A stretch of DNA of 64,000 nucleotides, taken from Cohnella hashimotonis (lineage in GTDB: Bacteria > Bacillota > Bacilli > Paenibacillales > Paenibacillaceae). Both the position numbers and the translations under genes were made by a program. The notes under the pieces were generated by a model. The model saw only the letters and a list, made by a program, of their open reading frames with translations. It had not been told where the DNA came from and made no database searches. Below are positions 54,764 to 63,979 of the stretch, piece by piece (position 1 is the stretch's first letter; each line of letters starts with the position of its first letter). The stretch lies in the NCBI RefSeq assembly GCF_030014955.1, contig NZ_JAGRPV010000001.1, positions 2,046,001 through 2,110,000 on the forward strand. Direction: 5' to 3'.

Positions 54764-55494
54764 CGCTCCTGCGTCTCCTTCACCAGCTTGTAACCAAGCC
54801 CCCGTACGGTGAGCAACTGCTTCGGATTGCCGGGATCGATCTCGATCCGCTCCCGTATGCGCCGGATATGCACCATTACCGTCGAGTCATCGCCCTGTCC
54901 ATTGATCCCCCATACCTTGTCATAGAGCTGTGTCTTGGAAAATACGACCCCGGGAAACTTACAGAAGTGCAGCAGCAGCTGGAATTCCTGCGCAGGGCAA
55001 GGAACCGGCTGTCCCTCGACGATCAACTCGCCTTCTGCCTCGTTGACGGTGAAGCGGCTGAACCGATAAATCCCCGGTTCGAGCCGCTTTCCCGGACCGG
55101 CCGCGGGAACTTCAGGCTCGAGACGGCGAATGCGCGCCTGAATTCTTGCGGCCACCTCCAGGGGATTGAAGGGCTTCGTAATATAATCATCTCCTCCCAT
55201 CGCGAAGCCCCGGAGAACATCGAGATCGGAAGCTTTAGCAGTCAAAAACAAAATATGCGGATTCCCGTATTCGCGAAGTTTGGAGCAGAGCTCCAGGCCG
55301 CTGCCGTCCGGGAGCATAATGTCCAGAAGAACGATATCGGGGGACACTTTCGCCGCCAGGTCGAGTGCTTCCGCGCAGGTGGAAGCCGCATACAGCTGAT
55401 GAAACCCTTCTCTGCGCAGAACCATCTGCAGCATCGTGACAATCGAAGGCTCGTCGTCGACGATGGCGATACGAATATCGGATACATTTGTCAT
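54760..55494 (-). CDS. OmpR/PhoB-type response regulator
   Basis: 244 residues. The receiver domain (about 1-120) has the acidic pocket DDEPS, the phosphoacceptor in VLLDIMLPDGSG, and the Thr/Lys in FLTAKASD and ITKPFNPLE. The winged-helix C-terminal domain (about 145-240) ends with HIRRIRERIEIDPGNPKQLLTVRGLGYK. The start used is the ATG at 55494 (MTNVSDIR), since eleven preceding codons in frame look like leader. It sits at the edge of the divergent region with an inverted TAAACGA repeat. Confidence 0.94.
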   Translation of the reverse strand: MTNVSDIRIAIVDDEPSIVTMLQMVLRREGFHQLYAASTCAEALDLAAKVSPDIVLLDIMLPDGSGLELCSKLREYGNPHILFLTAKASDLDVLRGFAMGGDDYITKPFNPLEVAARIQARIRRLEPEVPAAGPGKRLEPGIYRFSRFTVNEAEGELIVEGQPVPCPAQEFQLLLHFCKFPGVVFSKTQLYDKVWGINGQGDDSTVMVHIRRIRERIEIDPGNPKQLLTVRGLGYKLVKETQER

Positions 55495-55534
55495 CGTTTT
55501 CACCCTTGTCCATGGTAGCACATTCACTTTAACA

Positions 55535-55590
55535 GAACCTAAACGACGGTGGGAATCATTAATCTGTTGTTAAACGATTCGTTTAGGTTC
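55535..55590. promoter_or_regulatory. Symmetric operator candidate between the two-component system and RND pump
   Basis: GAACCTAAACGA (55535-55546) and its exact reverse complement TCGTTTAGGTTC (55579-55590) are centred in the divergent region. A third TAAACGA, in direct orientation, is at 55571-55577. This pattern of repeated heptamers fits a response-regulator dimer binding site. No experiment supports the pairing; it is inferred from position and symmetry. Confidence 0.5.
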
Positions 55591-55665
55591 CGTTTCAATG
55601 AGGTTGGTAGCATAGGAAATGAGCAATAGACACCTATAGACAGGAATCGGAAGGAGAAAGATAAG

Positions 55666-58659
55666 TTGAAAAGATTTTTAGAAGGCGTATTCCGCAACAA
55701 AGCGGCCATCTCGATTGTTGTGGTGATGGTGCTCGGCATCGGAATCTTTAGCTATTTCAAGCTTCCCATGGAACTTATGCCGGAGTCGGATAGCCCACAG
55801 GTAACGGTTAGCGTAATCGGGCCGGGGTATGACGCCGCCACGATGGAGCGGCAGGTGACGAACTCGCTGGAGCAAGCATTGTCGGCAATCAAGGGCAAGG
55901 CCGATACGTTCTCGACTTCGGGAGACGGCTTCTCCCAGATTAACCTGGTCTTCGATACCAATACAAACATGAAGCAGGCCAAAGCGGATGTCGAGCAAGC
56001 GGTAAATGCCGTGCAGTTGCCGGAGCGCATGTCGCCACCGTACGTTGTACAGTTCGACACGTCCATGATTCCGATCTCGTTCGTCTCGCTCACGTTCGCA
56101 GATGGGACAAGCGAGGCGCGGAAGGAAAAGCTGGAACAGCAGGCGATCGACGCCTTCCATTCGATCGACGGAGCCGGCGAGATTCAACTGTCCGGCAAGC
56201 CGCTGCCCGGCGTCGGCGTGTTTCCGGACACGGAGAAGCTGACGGCCAAAGGAATACCGCTTCAGTCTCTTTACGCCGTGCTGCAAGGTCGCAACGCCTC
56301 GTCTTCCGTCGGCCAGCTGTCGATCGACGGGGCAGTCGTCAACCTGAATGTCGCCTCCGACCTTCAGGGCGTTGAGACACTGAAGAGGCTGCCGGTCGCA
56401 AACGGAGTCGCCCTGGGCGACGTGGCGAACGTCAAACTGCTGAACGACAAGGAAAGCATCAATCGTCTTGACGGCAAGGACTCGCTGATGATCACCGTAT
56501 CCAAAGCGGCCAGTTCCAATGCGGTAAGCGTGGGCAAAGGCGTGGAGAAGATCATTACGCAGATGAACGAGGATAACCGGGATGTCGAGCTGAAGATGAT
56601 GATAAGCACGTCCGAGCAGGTCGTCCATTCCGTCAACAGCATGATGCAAGAAGTGCTCATGGGCGCCTTGTTCGCCGCGATCGTCATCCTTCTATTCATG
56701 CGCAACATCCGGGCGACGCTCGTCACGATCGTCTCGATCCCGTTGTCGCTGGCCATGACGCTGTATTTGCTCGATTTGTCCAACATCACGCTCAACATTT
56801 TGACGTTGGGCGGCGTCGCCGTCGCGGTCGGACGTCTCGTGGACGACAGCATCGTCGTTATTGAGAATATTTTCCGCCGCTTGCAGAAGGAGTCGTTCTC
56901 CATATCGGTCGTCGTCGACGCCACCAAGGAAGTGTCGAGGGCGATCACCGCTTCGACGTTAACGACAGTCGCCGTGTTTCTGCCCATGGGGCTCTTGCGC
57001 GGTTCGCTTCAATCGTTCCTGCTGCCGTTCGCCTTGACCGTCACCTATTCGCTGCTGTCGTCGCTGATCGTCGCGCTGACCGTCATCCCGCTCTTGAGCG
57101 CCAGCGTTCTTCGCAAGTCGTCGATCAAGGAGCATCCGCCATCCAAACGGTTTGCGGCGTTCCTGCACTGGAATTTGCGGCACAAGTGGGTACCGATCCT
57201 CCTCGCGTTCGTGCTGCTGATCGGCTCCGTTGGCGTCTACTTCACCATGCCGAAGGGCGCAATCGACACTTCCGACGCCACGAATCTTAACGTGACGCTC
57301 GAATATAAGCCGGATACCCCGACGGATCAAGTGTTCGAAAACGGCAAAAAGCTCGAGGCGTTCCTGATGGAGCAGGAAGGCCAGGAGTGGGTCAACATGA
57401 GCATGGGCAACAGTGCCGACGCCGCCAAGTACGGAAGCGTCCAATCGCCGACCCTCATATCTTACTTGCTGCAGGTGAAGAAAGGCGGCAGCGCCGACAA
57501 GATCGTCGAGGCTGTTAAGGCGGAGCGCCCGAACTATCCGGGAGCGGAGCTGAATGCCAGCTTCGGAGGCGTGGGAGGCACGAGCGTGTTCGTTGACGTA
57601 TCCGGAGACGATCCCGGACTGCTGACGAAGACGGCTGACGAGATCGTCGCCAAGATCAAGCCGATTCCGGATGTGCTCAAAGTCGAAACGAACCAGGAAG
57701 AGAAGAAGACGGTGTATACGCTGCAAGTGAATCCGACCGAAGCCAATGCCGGAGACATCGCCTCCCAGCTCCAAGGAATGCTCAATCCGGTGCCGATCGG
57801 TGAGGTACAGTCGGAAGGCCGCTCGCTGCAAGTCTCCGTCCAGCCGGTGCTTGCTCCGAAGTCCGAGCGCGATCTGGATAGCCTGAACGTCCTGACCGAG
57901 GCCGGTTCGAAGCCGGTATCCAGCGTAGCGAAGTGGGTCAAGGAAGAGAAGCCGACTGAATTCTACCATAAAGGCGGGAAGAGCTATATTCGCGTTACAG
58001 CGACGGTTGATCCGAGCCAACTGTCCGTCGTCGGCGGCAAAATATCGCTGGAGATGAAAGACATTAAGCCTCCGGAAGGCGTCAAAATTTACGTAGGCGG
58101 AGCTTCCGCCGACCAGTCTTCCGACTTCTCCAGCCTGTTCGCAATGATGCTCATCTCCATCGGCATCGTGTACCTGATCATGGTCTTCACGTTCAAGACG
58201 CTGCGGGCGCCGATCGCCATTCTCGCTTCGATCTTGTTCGTGCCGATCGGAGCGGTGCTGGGCCTGATCGTCACCGGCGTGACGCCGGACTTCACCGCTA
58301 TCTTCGGCGTCGTCATGCTGATCGGCATCGTCGTCACGAACGCGATCGTGCTGATCGACCGCGTGAAGCAGAACGAAGAAAGGATGACGATCCGCGAAGC
58401 GCTGCTGGAAGCGGTTGGCACCCGAATGCGCCCCATTCTGATGACTGCGATTGCGACCGTATGCGCTATGCTGCCGCTCGTGTTCGGCGTGTCGGAAAGC
58501 GGAAGCATCGTCTCGCAAAGTCTCGCCATCGTCGTCATCGGCGGCCTTATCATCGCTACGCTTCTCACGCTAGTGATCGTGCCTTGCATCTACGAGCTGC
58601 TGTTCTTCCGCAAGTCCCGTCGCCAGCGGGCGGTTGCCCGGCAAACGGCCTCGCTCTGA
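55666..58659 (+). CDS. RND-family efflux transporter permease (SwrC/AcrB-like)
   Basis: 997 residues with 12 membrane segments and two large extracytoplasmic loops. The N-terminal helix is followed by FKLPMELMPESDSPQVTVSV. Segments GVAVAVGRLVDDSIVVIENIFRRL and IVVTNAIVLIDRVKQNEERMTIREALLEA carry the charged proton-relay residues (DD in TM4, quoted in part). It resembles Bacillus SwrC/YerP, which exports surfactin and confers resistance to fatty acids or peptides. No membrane-fusion partner is coded next to it. TTG 55666 follows GGAAGGAG. Confidence 0.92.
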   Translation: MKRFLEGVFRNKAAISIVVVMVLGIGIFSYFKLPMELMPESDSPQVTVSVIGPGYDAATMERQVTNSLEQALSAIKGKADTFSTSGDGFSQINLVFDTNTNMKQAKADVEQAVNAVQLPERMSPPYVVQFDTSMIPISFVSLTFADGTSEARKEKLEQQAIDAFHSIDGAGEIQLSGKPLPGVGVFPDTEKLTAKGIPLQSLYAVLQGRNASSSVGQLSIDGAVVNLNVASDLQGVETLKRLPVANGVALGDVANVKLLNDKESINRLDGKDSLMITVSKAASSNAVSVGKGVEKIITQMNEDNRDVELKMMISTSEQVVHSVNSMMQEVLMGALFAAIVILLFMRNIRATLVTIVSIPLSLAMTLYLLDLSNITLNILTLGGVAVAVGRLVDDSIVVIENIFRRLQKESFSISVVVDATKEVSRAITASTLTTVAVFLPMGLLRGSLQSFLLPFALTVTYSLLSSLIVALTVIPLLSASVLRKSSIKEHPPSKRFAAFLHWNLRHKWVPILLAFVLLIGSVGVYFTMPKGAIDTSDATNLNVTLEYKPDTPTDQVFENGKKLEAFLMEQEGQEWVNMSMGNSADAAKYGSVQSPTLISYLLQVKKGGSADKIVEAVKAERPNYPGAELNASFGGVGGTSVFVDVSGDDPGLLTKTADEIVAKIKPIPDVLKVETNQEEKKTVYTLQVNPTEANAGDIASQLQGMLNPVPIGEVQSEGRSLQVSVQPVLAPKSERDLDSLNVLTEAGSKPVSSVAKWVKEEKPTEFYHKGGKSYIRVTATVDPSQLSVVGGKISLEMKDIKPPEGVKIYVGGASADQSSDFSSLFAMMLISIGIVYLIMVFTFKTLRAPIAILASILFVPIGAVLGLIVTGVTPDFTAIFGVVMLIGIVVTNAIVLIDRVKQNEERMTIREALLEAVGTRMRPILMTAIATVCAMLPLVFGVSESGSIVSQSLAIVVIGGLIIATLLTLVIVPCIYELLFFRKSRRQRAVARQTASL

Positions 58660-58680
58660 ACAAAAAGGAGAATGATAACA

Positions 58681-58995
58681 ATGTTGATTGCTACAGTCGA
58701 TAACATATCCGGTAAAAATGTTGAAATCGTCGGACTGGTAAGAGGCGTTATTGTTAGTTCAAAGCATATTGGAAAAGATATTATGGCCTCGCTAAAAGAG
58801 ATAAAGGGCGGGGAGATCAAATCGTACACAGATATGAAGGATGCTGCATTCGATGCGGCTACGGAAAGAATGGTTAAAGAGGCCCGAGAGCTGGGAGCGG
58901 ACGGAATTATTGGCGTTCGCTATACGGCCGAGTTTGTTAAAGATGCTACCGTCAGTATTTGCTCCTATGGAACGGCCATCAAATTTGTGAAGTAG
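58681..58995 (+). CDS. YbjQ/UPF0145-family protein
   Basis: 104 residues of a small beta-rich, homo-oligomerising family. MLIATVDNISGKNVEIVGLVRGVIV and DIMASLKEIKGGEI are typical (both in part); EARELGADGIIGVRYTAEF follows. The ATG at 58681 matches the family start and is 10 bases from AAAGGAG; an ATG at 58672 is too close. It follows the RND gene after 21 bases, so it is probably co-transcribed. Molecular role is unknown. Confidence 0.88.
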   Translation: MLIATVDNISGKNVEIVGLVRGVIVSSKHIGKDIMASLKEIKGGEIKSYTDMKDAAFDAATERMVKEARELGADGIIGVRYTAEFVKDATVSICSYGTAIKFVK

Positions 58996-59593
58996 ATCTA
59001 ACCGCGAAACTTGTCGGATCAAGCTGATCGATTCAACGCGACCCCGACGCCGAAGCGGTCTACGTTTTCGTTCAGGCGCATGCGATCAAGCGCGTGCTGG
59101 CCAATCTGATCGACAACGCCTGCAAATACGGTCCTCAGAACGGGACGGTCAGGCTCAAGGCGTCCGTGGACGATCGTCATGCACGCGTAACGGTAGGGGA
59201 CGATGGACCGGGCATCGAAGCCGGGCATTTGTCGTTGATTTTTCATCGGCGTACCCGGCTGGAACAAACGGCAGACTTGGACGGGCAAGGCATCGGCCTT
59301 TCCATCGCCAAAGAAATCGTCGATCGTCATGGCGGTGCGGTCTGGGCGGAGAGCGAGCCCGGCGAAGGCTACCGGTTTTGTTTTACGATTCCCGTATTGA
59401 AGCGGGAAGCGATACGCGAAGGCGATGCGTCATGAGCGAAGTTTAAATGCATGCTGGAAGCGCGCGCGAGGTGCGACGGGCGGCCCTCTTTTTTTGCATC
59501 GATCGAATCAATCGTGTGCTCGCGGAAACATTCGGTAATAGTGGGCAGCCGATTGGGAAACGCTAAATCCGACTGAGGACGGGAGGCTGGTAC
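58996..59593. other. Region with a histidine-kinase remnant only
   Basis: 598 bases between the YbjQ gene and the germination operon. The only recognisable content is the ATPase-domain remnant (59028-59435). The right part has a GC-rich hairpin-like stretch with a T-run (CCCTCTTTTTTT at 59484-59495) and the gerA ribosome binding site region. Confidence 0.7.
59028..59435 (+). pseudogene. Histidine-kinase ATPase-domain remnant
   Basis: The frame is open after a stop at 59025. It codes SIQRDPDAEAVYVFVQAHAI, then the N box NLIDNACKYGPQ, G1 DDGPGIEAG and G2 GQGIGLSIAKEIVDRHGG, ending at 59435. No phosphoacceptor domain, sensor or membrane segment lies in front in any frame. The usual F box (IFERFYR-like) is altered to IFHRRTRLE. 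A GTG at 59094 could start a 113-residue product, but no ribosome binding site precedes it. I take it for a decayed kinase gene; expression as a stand-alone ATPase domain is less likely. Confidence 0.75.
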
Positions 59594-61123
59594 ATGTCCG
59601 ATTCTACTTCCCCGCCGATCCCCGCCCAATCGGAGCTGGATCGACCGATCGCGGCAGACCTGAATGCAAACAGAGCGGCGCTCGACGGCTTGCTGCAAGA
59701 TTGCGCAGATGCCGTTTTCCATCCGTTTTCGATAGGCGATGGCCATTCGGCGCTTCTGATTTATTTGTGCGGACTGTCGGACAAGGCGCAGCTGGAAAAA
59801 ATGGCGATTGCGCCGCTCATTCGTTCGTCTATGGAGGCCGGGGACGGTTTGTCCGGAATCGCCCGCAAGCTGCCGATCGCGGATTTGCACCAGGCGGGTA
59901 CGATACGGGAACTCGTCGAAGGCTTGTTTATCGGTATGCCATCCCTGCTCGTGGACGGCGAACCGGGAGCGCTCATCCTTAATTTGGCCGATTGGGAGAA
60001 GCGCGGAATCGATGAGCCGATGGCCGAATCGGTCGTGCGCGGACCGAGAGAAGGTTTCGGAGAATCACTCGACGTCAACATGTCGCTTATGCGCAGAAGA
60101 TTGAGGACGCCGAGCTTCAAGATGAAGACGATGACGGTAGGACGGTTGACCCGTACGAGAGTCGTCGTCGGCTATATCCAATCGGTGGCCAAGGATTCGC
60201 TCGTTCAAGAGGTGCTGAGCCGGCTGTCCCGCATTCATACCGACGGCGTGCTTGAGAGTGCGAATATCGAGGAGCTGATTCAGGACTCGACGCTTTCTCC
60301 GTTCCCCCAGCTGCTCTCGACCGAGCGTCCGGATGTTTGCGCCGCCTCGCTGATGGAGGGCAAAGCGATGCTCATGGTCGAAGGCACGCCTTTCGCGCTG
60401 ATCGCGCCGACGTCGCTTTTCGCGCTGCTGCAGTCGCCGGAGGACTATTACCAGCGCTTCATGATGGGGACGGTGATCCGATGGCTGCGCTACACGTTTT
60501 TTTTGCTTGCGCTGCTGTTTCCTTCGCTGTACGTCGCCATTCTGACGTACCATCAGGAAATGGTACCGACGACGCTGCTGCTCAGCATCGCAAAGTCGCG
60601 CGAAGACATTCCTTTTCCGGCTTTGGTCGAGGCGCTGCTCATGGAGATCTCCTTCGAAGCGCTGCGCGAGGCGGGCGTACGCCTGCCCAAGCAAGTCGGC
60701 TCGGCCGTCAGCATCGTCGGCGCGCTCGTCATCGGCCAAGCCGCGACGGCCGCCGGGCTCGTATCGCCGCCAATGGTCATGGTGGTGGCGCTGACCGGGA
60801 TCGCTTCTTTCATGATTCCGCATTATTCGGTCGGCATTTCGGTTCGGCTGCTCCGCTTTCCGGTTATGCTGCTTGCCGGGTTTCTAGGCTTGCTAGGATT
60901 AATGCTGGGCGTGATCGCGCTCGTCATTCACTTGGCGTCGCTGCGTTCGTTCGGAGAGCCGTATCTCGTCTTTTTCCGAAGAGGCGCCAGGCATTCCTGG
61001 AAAGATACGCTCATTCGCGCGCCTGCATGGGCGCTTGACGAACGGCCGGCAACCGCACAGAAGGCGAATGCCGACCGACAATCCAAGCGCAACAGGCCGG
61101 CGCCTCAAAGAGAAGGCGGTTGA
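59594..61123 (+). CDS. gerXA: GerA-type germinant receptor subunit A
   Basis: 509 residues. An N-terminal soluble domain (to about 270) with SIGDGHSALLIYLCGL and RTRVVVGYIQSVAKDSLV is followed by five or so membrane segments (SLFALLQSPEDYYQRF, FPSLYVAILTYHQEMVPT, and so on), typical of GerAA/GerKA. It senses nutrients in the dormant spore's inner membrane with the B and C subunits. ATG 59594 follows GGGAGG by 7 bases. The order is A-C-small-B, as often in Paenibacillaceae. Confidence 0.93.
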   Translation: MSDSTSPPIPAQSELDRPIAADLNANRAALDGLLQDCADAVFHPFSIGDGHSALLIYLCGLSDKAQLEKMAIAPLIRSSMEAGDGLSGIARKLPIADLHQAGTIRELVEGLFIGMPSLLVDGEPGALILNLADWEKRGIDEPMAESVVRGPREGFGESLDVNMSLMRRRLRTPSFKMKTMTVGRLTRTRVVVGYIQSVAKDSLVQEVLSRLSRIHTDGVLESANIEELIQDSTLSPFPQLLSTERPDVCAASLMEGKAMLMVEGTPFALIAPTSLFALLQSPEDYYQRFMMGTVIRWLRYTFFLLALLFPSLYVAILTYHQEMVPTTLLLSIAKSREDIPFPALVEALLMEISFEALREAGVRLPKQVGSAVSIVGALVIGQAATAAGLVSPPMVMVVALTGIASFMIPHYSVGISVRLLRFPVMLLAGFLGLLGLMLGVIALVIHLASLRSFGEPYLVFFRRGARHSWKDTLIRAPAWALDERPATAQKANADRQSKRNRPAPQREGG

Positions 61124-61127
61124 ATCC

Positions 61128-62309
61128 ATGAAGTGGTCCAAGGCGTGCCGCATCCTCGCAGCGAGCATGCTCCTGCCGCTGAGCGCTGGCTGTTGGGATC
61201 GGCTGGAGATCAACGATCTGGCGCTCGTCATGGCGACAGGGCTCGACGAGGCCGAGGATGGGCAAGTCAAACTGTCCGTGCAAATCTTCGTGCCGAAAAA
61301 AGCGGGCAACACCCCAAGCGTCGGCGGCGACCAAGCATCCGGCGGCGGAGGCGGGGGTTCGCAGACGATCGTAAAGGAAGCGACGGGCATCTCGGTCGCG
61401 GACGCGGTGTCTCGCTTGCAGACGATGATGTCGAGACGGCTCACTTGGGAGCATGATGAAGTGTTTATCTTCGGAGAGAAACGCGCGGCGCACGGCATAG
61501 AGGAAGATATGGATTATTTGCTTCGATCCAGGCAGACTCGGGAGCGCGCCAATTTGTTCGTGAGCGAAGGCATGGCGATCGACGCCTTGCGGCTGAATCC
61601 GCGTCTTGAGAGAGACGTGGCGGAGACGCTGCGGGAGATGACGCTTTTGCAAATCGGACCGGACGTCTCTATGTTCGAGCTGCTGCGGATGATGCGAAGC
61701 GCGGGCAAATCCGCCGTATTGCCCTATATTCAAAAGCTCCCGAGTCAACCGGGCGTGAATCCGGAAAACACGGTCTCGTATATTACGGGCAGTACCGTGC
61801 TGAAAAACGGTAAAGCCGTCGGCCGTCTGAATATGCGGCTCACGCGGGGGCTGCTATGGCTGCACAATGAAACGAAGGAGGCTACGCTCACCTTCAAGCT
61901 CGAAGGGATGCCGGGCAGCGTCGCTTTGCATATGCTCCGATCAAGAGCTGTGCTTATCCCGTCCATTAAAGGGGATCGATGGAGCGTGCGCGTAAAGATC
62001 GACAACGAGGCCGTGCTGCTGCAAAATACGACCGGAGGCATCGTCACCGACGAAGCCTGGGTGCAAAAAATCGAACGGGCCGCTTCGCAAAGCATAAGGT
62101 CGCGCATCGAAGAAACGGTGGAGGCCGGCCAACGGCAATTCAATGCGGACATATTCGGTATCGCCGACCTTTTCCGCAAGCATTATCCCAAGCACTGGAA
62201 AGAGGCGCGGACGAACTGGGACAGCGTCTTTAAGGAGATCCGGATCGAGATAAACGTTCATACGCACGTCAAACGTCCGGGCATGTCGAACGCGTCTGTG
62301 CCCTATTGA
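61128..62309 (+). CDS. gerXC: GerC-type germinant receptor lipoprotein
   Basis: 393 residues. The signal peptide ends in LPLSAGCWDR; the lipobox cysteine is about residue 23. The GerAC family pattern ALVMATGLDEAEDGQVKLSVQ is followed by the domain with EDMDYLLRSRQTRERANLFVSEG. ATG 61128 sits four bases after the gerXA stop (AAGGCGG 9 bases before). It is anchored to the spore's inner membrane outer face. Confidence 0.92.
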   Translation: MKWSKACRILAASMLLPLSAGCWDRLEINDLALVMATGLDEAEDGQVKLSVQIFVPKKAGNTPSVGGDQASGGGGGGSQTIVKEATGISVADAVSRLQTMMSRRLTWEHDEVFIFGEKRAAHGIEEDMDYLLRSRQTRERANLFVSEGMAIDALRLNPRLERDVAETLREMTLLQIGPDVSMFELLRMMRSAGKSAVLPYIQKLPSQPGVNPENTVSYITGSTVLKNGKAVGRLNMRLTRGLLWLHNETKEATLTFKLEGMPGSVALHMLRSRAVLIPSIKGDRWSVRVKIDNEAVLLQNTTGGIVTDEAWVQKIERAASQSIRSRIEETVEAGQRQFNADIFGIADLFRKHYPKHWKEARTNWDSVFKEIRIEINVHTHVKRPGMSNASVPY

Positions 62310-62326
62310 AAGAAAGGGGTCATACC

Positions 62327-62557
62327 TTGCCGATGAAGCTGGTTTATCTCGCGGGCGTTCTGCTGTTGGCCGCAGCGATGACCTGGGCGGATAGAAGACA
62401 TCTTAAAGGAAGTAAGCATCGCAGTTGGGCATATGGCGGCGTGATGGCCGCCGGAGTGCTGTTGTGCGGCCTTCATCTGCTCGCGCCGCGCTTGCCTGGA
62501 CCTACCGACTGGGTACGTCCTTGGTTCGAGCCGCTGGGGAAATGGCTGACCCCTTAA
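62327..62557 (+). CDS. Small membrane protein inside the ger operon
   Basis: About 76 residues with two hydrophobic segments (LVYLAGVLLLAAAMTWA and YGGVMAAGVLLCGLHLLA) and a short soluble tail. Several ger operons code a small extra membrane protein (D-type subunit) near this place, and this may be one; sequence identity to any is not claimed. TTG 62327 follows AAAGGGG by 7 bases; an ATG at 62333 is possible. Confidence 0.65.
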   Translation: MPMKLVYLAGVLLLAAAMTWADRRHLKGSKHRSWAYGGVMAAGVLLCGLHLLAPRLPGPTDWVRPWFEPLGKWLTP

Positions 62558-62597
62558 GACCGATTGCATATAACGCAGTAGAAGGAGTCGAAGACTT

Positions 62598-63701
62598 ATG
62601 GCGGGGAAAGTCCAAATATCCGCCGCGCAAATGGGCGCTTTGCTTTATTTATCCACCATAGGCACCGCGTTCCTTGTCATGCCTTCGGCCGCTACGCTGA
62701 TGGCAGGCAGCGATATGTGGCTGACTCCGATATTCGCCTCGCTTGGCGGGTTCATCCCGATATGGGCGGCTGGGCGGTTTCATCGATTGTATCCGGGCAA
62801 GCATTTTTTTGCCGTGATCGAGGCCGTTCTGGGCCGCATTGCGGGCAAAGCGGCCGGCATTTTGTTTTTGCTGTTCCATCTGCACATCGGAGGTGCCACC
62901 ATACGCGATTATTCCGAGTTCATCTCGGGCAATTTTTTTCAGCGGACGCCGATTCTCGTCATTACCGCTTCCATGCTGCTGGTTTGCGCCATGGTCGTTA
63001 AGTCAGGCGTGGAGACGATCGCCCGCTGCGCGCAAATTTTTTTGCCGGCTGTGCTGGCGCTGCTTCTGATCAATGTCGTTTTGTTAATACCTGAAATGAA
63101 TATCACGGAGATGCTGCCCATCCTCGGGAACGGTCCGTTGCCCGTCGTGAAAGGGGTTTTCGTCGTCCAAGGCTGGTTCTGCCAGTTTGTCTTGATCACG
63201 TTCTTGCTGCCCTTTGTCGACGGCGACAAGGGTAACCGAGCCGGTTATTGGAGCGTGGCGGCGGCCGCGGCGACGATGGTGCTGATCAACCTGACCGTGC
63301 TTTTCCTCTTCGGCATCGACGCTGCGCAGTTTTATTATCCTTTTCTGATGGCGTCCCGCTATATTCGCGTTGCGGACTTTATCGAGCACGTGGAAGCGAT
63401 GGTCATGGCCAGCTGGGTGCTTGGCACGTTCGTGCGAATTTCCCTTTTTTATTATGCGGCGACGGTGGGAACGGCATATTGCACCGGAGTCAAAGCGGAA
63501 AAGCTGTTCGTATATCCTGTGGGAATGCTGCTGATCGTGTCCGCCTTTTGGGTCGCTCCGAGCATGCAGGCGCTGCTGACCTTTATTTCGACTTGGGGCA
63601 ATATGTACATCATGACCGGATACATCGCTTTTCCCGCCTTTCTAGCCTTCATGGGAATGGTCCGCCACGCTGCTTCGAGGGCGGGATCCAGCTCTCGATA
63701 A
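62598..63701 (+). CDS. gerXB: GerB-type germinant receptor permease
   Basis: 367 residues with ten hydrophobic segments. The start ISAAQMGALLYLSTIGTAFLVMPSA matches GerAB/KB, the amino acid/polyamine transporter-like subunit that binds germinant. The long tail WVAPSMQALLTFISTWGN is also typical. ATG 62598 follows GAAGGAG. It is the last gene of the receptor operon, and a tRNA with its own promoter follows. Confidence 0.93.
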   Translation: MAGKVQISAAQMGALLYLSTIGTAFLVMPSAATLMAGSDMWLTPIFASLGGFIPIWAAGRFHRLYPGKHFFAVIEAVLGRIAGKAAGILFLLFHLHIGGATIRDYSEFISGNFFQRTPILVITASMLLVCAMVVKSGVETIARCAQIFLPAVLALLLINVVLLIPEMNITEMLPILGNGPLPVVKGVFVVQGWFCQFVLITFLLPFVDGDKGNRAGYWSVAAAAATMVLINLTVLFLFGIDAAQFYYPFLMASRYIRVADFIEHVEAMVMASWVLGTFVRISLFYYAATVGTAYCTGVKAEKLFVYPVGMLLIVSAFWVAPSMQALLTFISTWGNMYIMTGYIAFPAFLAFMGMVRHAASRAGSSSR

Positions 63702-63710
63702 AATTCAGGC

Positions 63711-63739
63711 TTTACATTCATGCGAATCCCCTATATAAT
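63711..63739 (+). promoter_or_regulatory. Promoter of tRNA-Leu copy 2
   Basis: TTTACA (63711-63716), a 17-base spacer and TATAAT (63734-63739), about 47 bases before the tRNA. Confidence 0.65.
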
Positions 63740-63785
63740 CAGATTTGTCGTCTTGAGATAGTAAGCTTGATCGGGACGCTCATAT

Positions 63786-63873
<88 letters not shown>

Positions 63874-63888
63874 CTTAACAAAGAACAG

Positions 63889-63927
63889 GCTCTTGAATTT
63901 GTCCTTGTGACGATTCAGGAGCTTTTT
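63889..63927 (+). terminator. Terminator after tRNA-Leu copy 2
   Basis: GCTCTTGAAT pairs with ATTCAGGAGC and is followed by five T. It shares the TCTTGAAT...TTCAGGA core with the copy-1 terminator. Confidence 0.8.
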
Positions 63928-63943
63928 GCATGTTTGGGATCAA

Positions 63944-63979
63944 AGCCCTTAATCGCTCCTACTGGAGCGACCAAGGGCT
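63944..63979. terminator. Inverted repeat at the window end
   Basis: AGCCCTTaaTCGCTCC and GGAGCGAccAAGGGCT form a 14-bp stem with one internal mismatch, with a 4-base loop. A T-rich tail is visible only weakly on the minus strand. It may be the terminator of a minus-strand gene beyond the window. Confidence 0.45.

Noticed and set aside
56959..58518. Minus-strand open frame of 519 codons across the RND gene
   Set aside because: His/Arg/Asp-rich shadow without a start signal; the plus strand has full RND topology.
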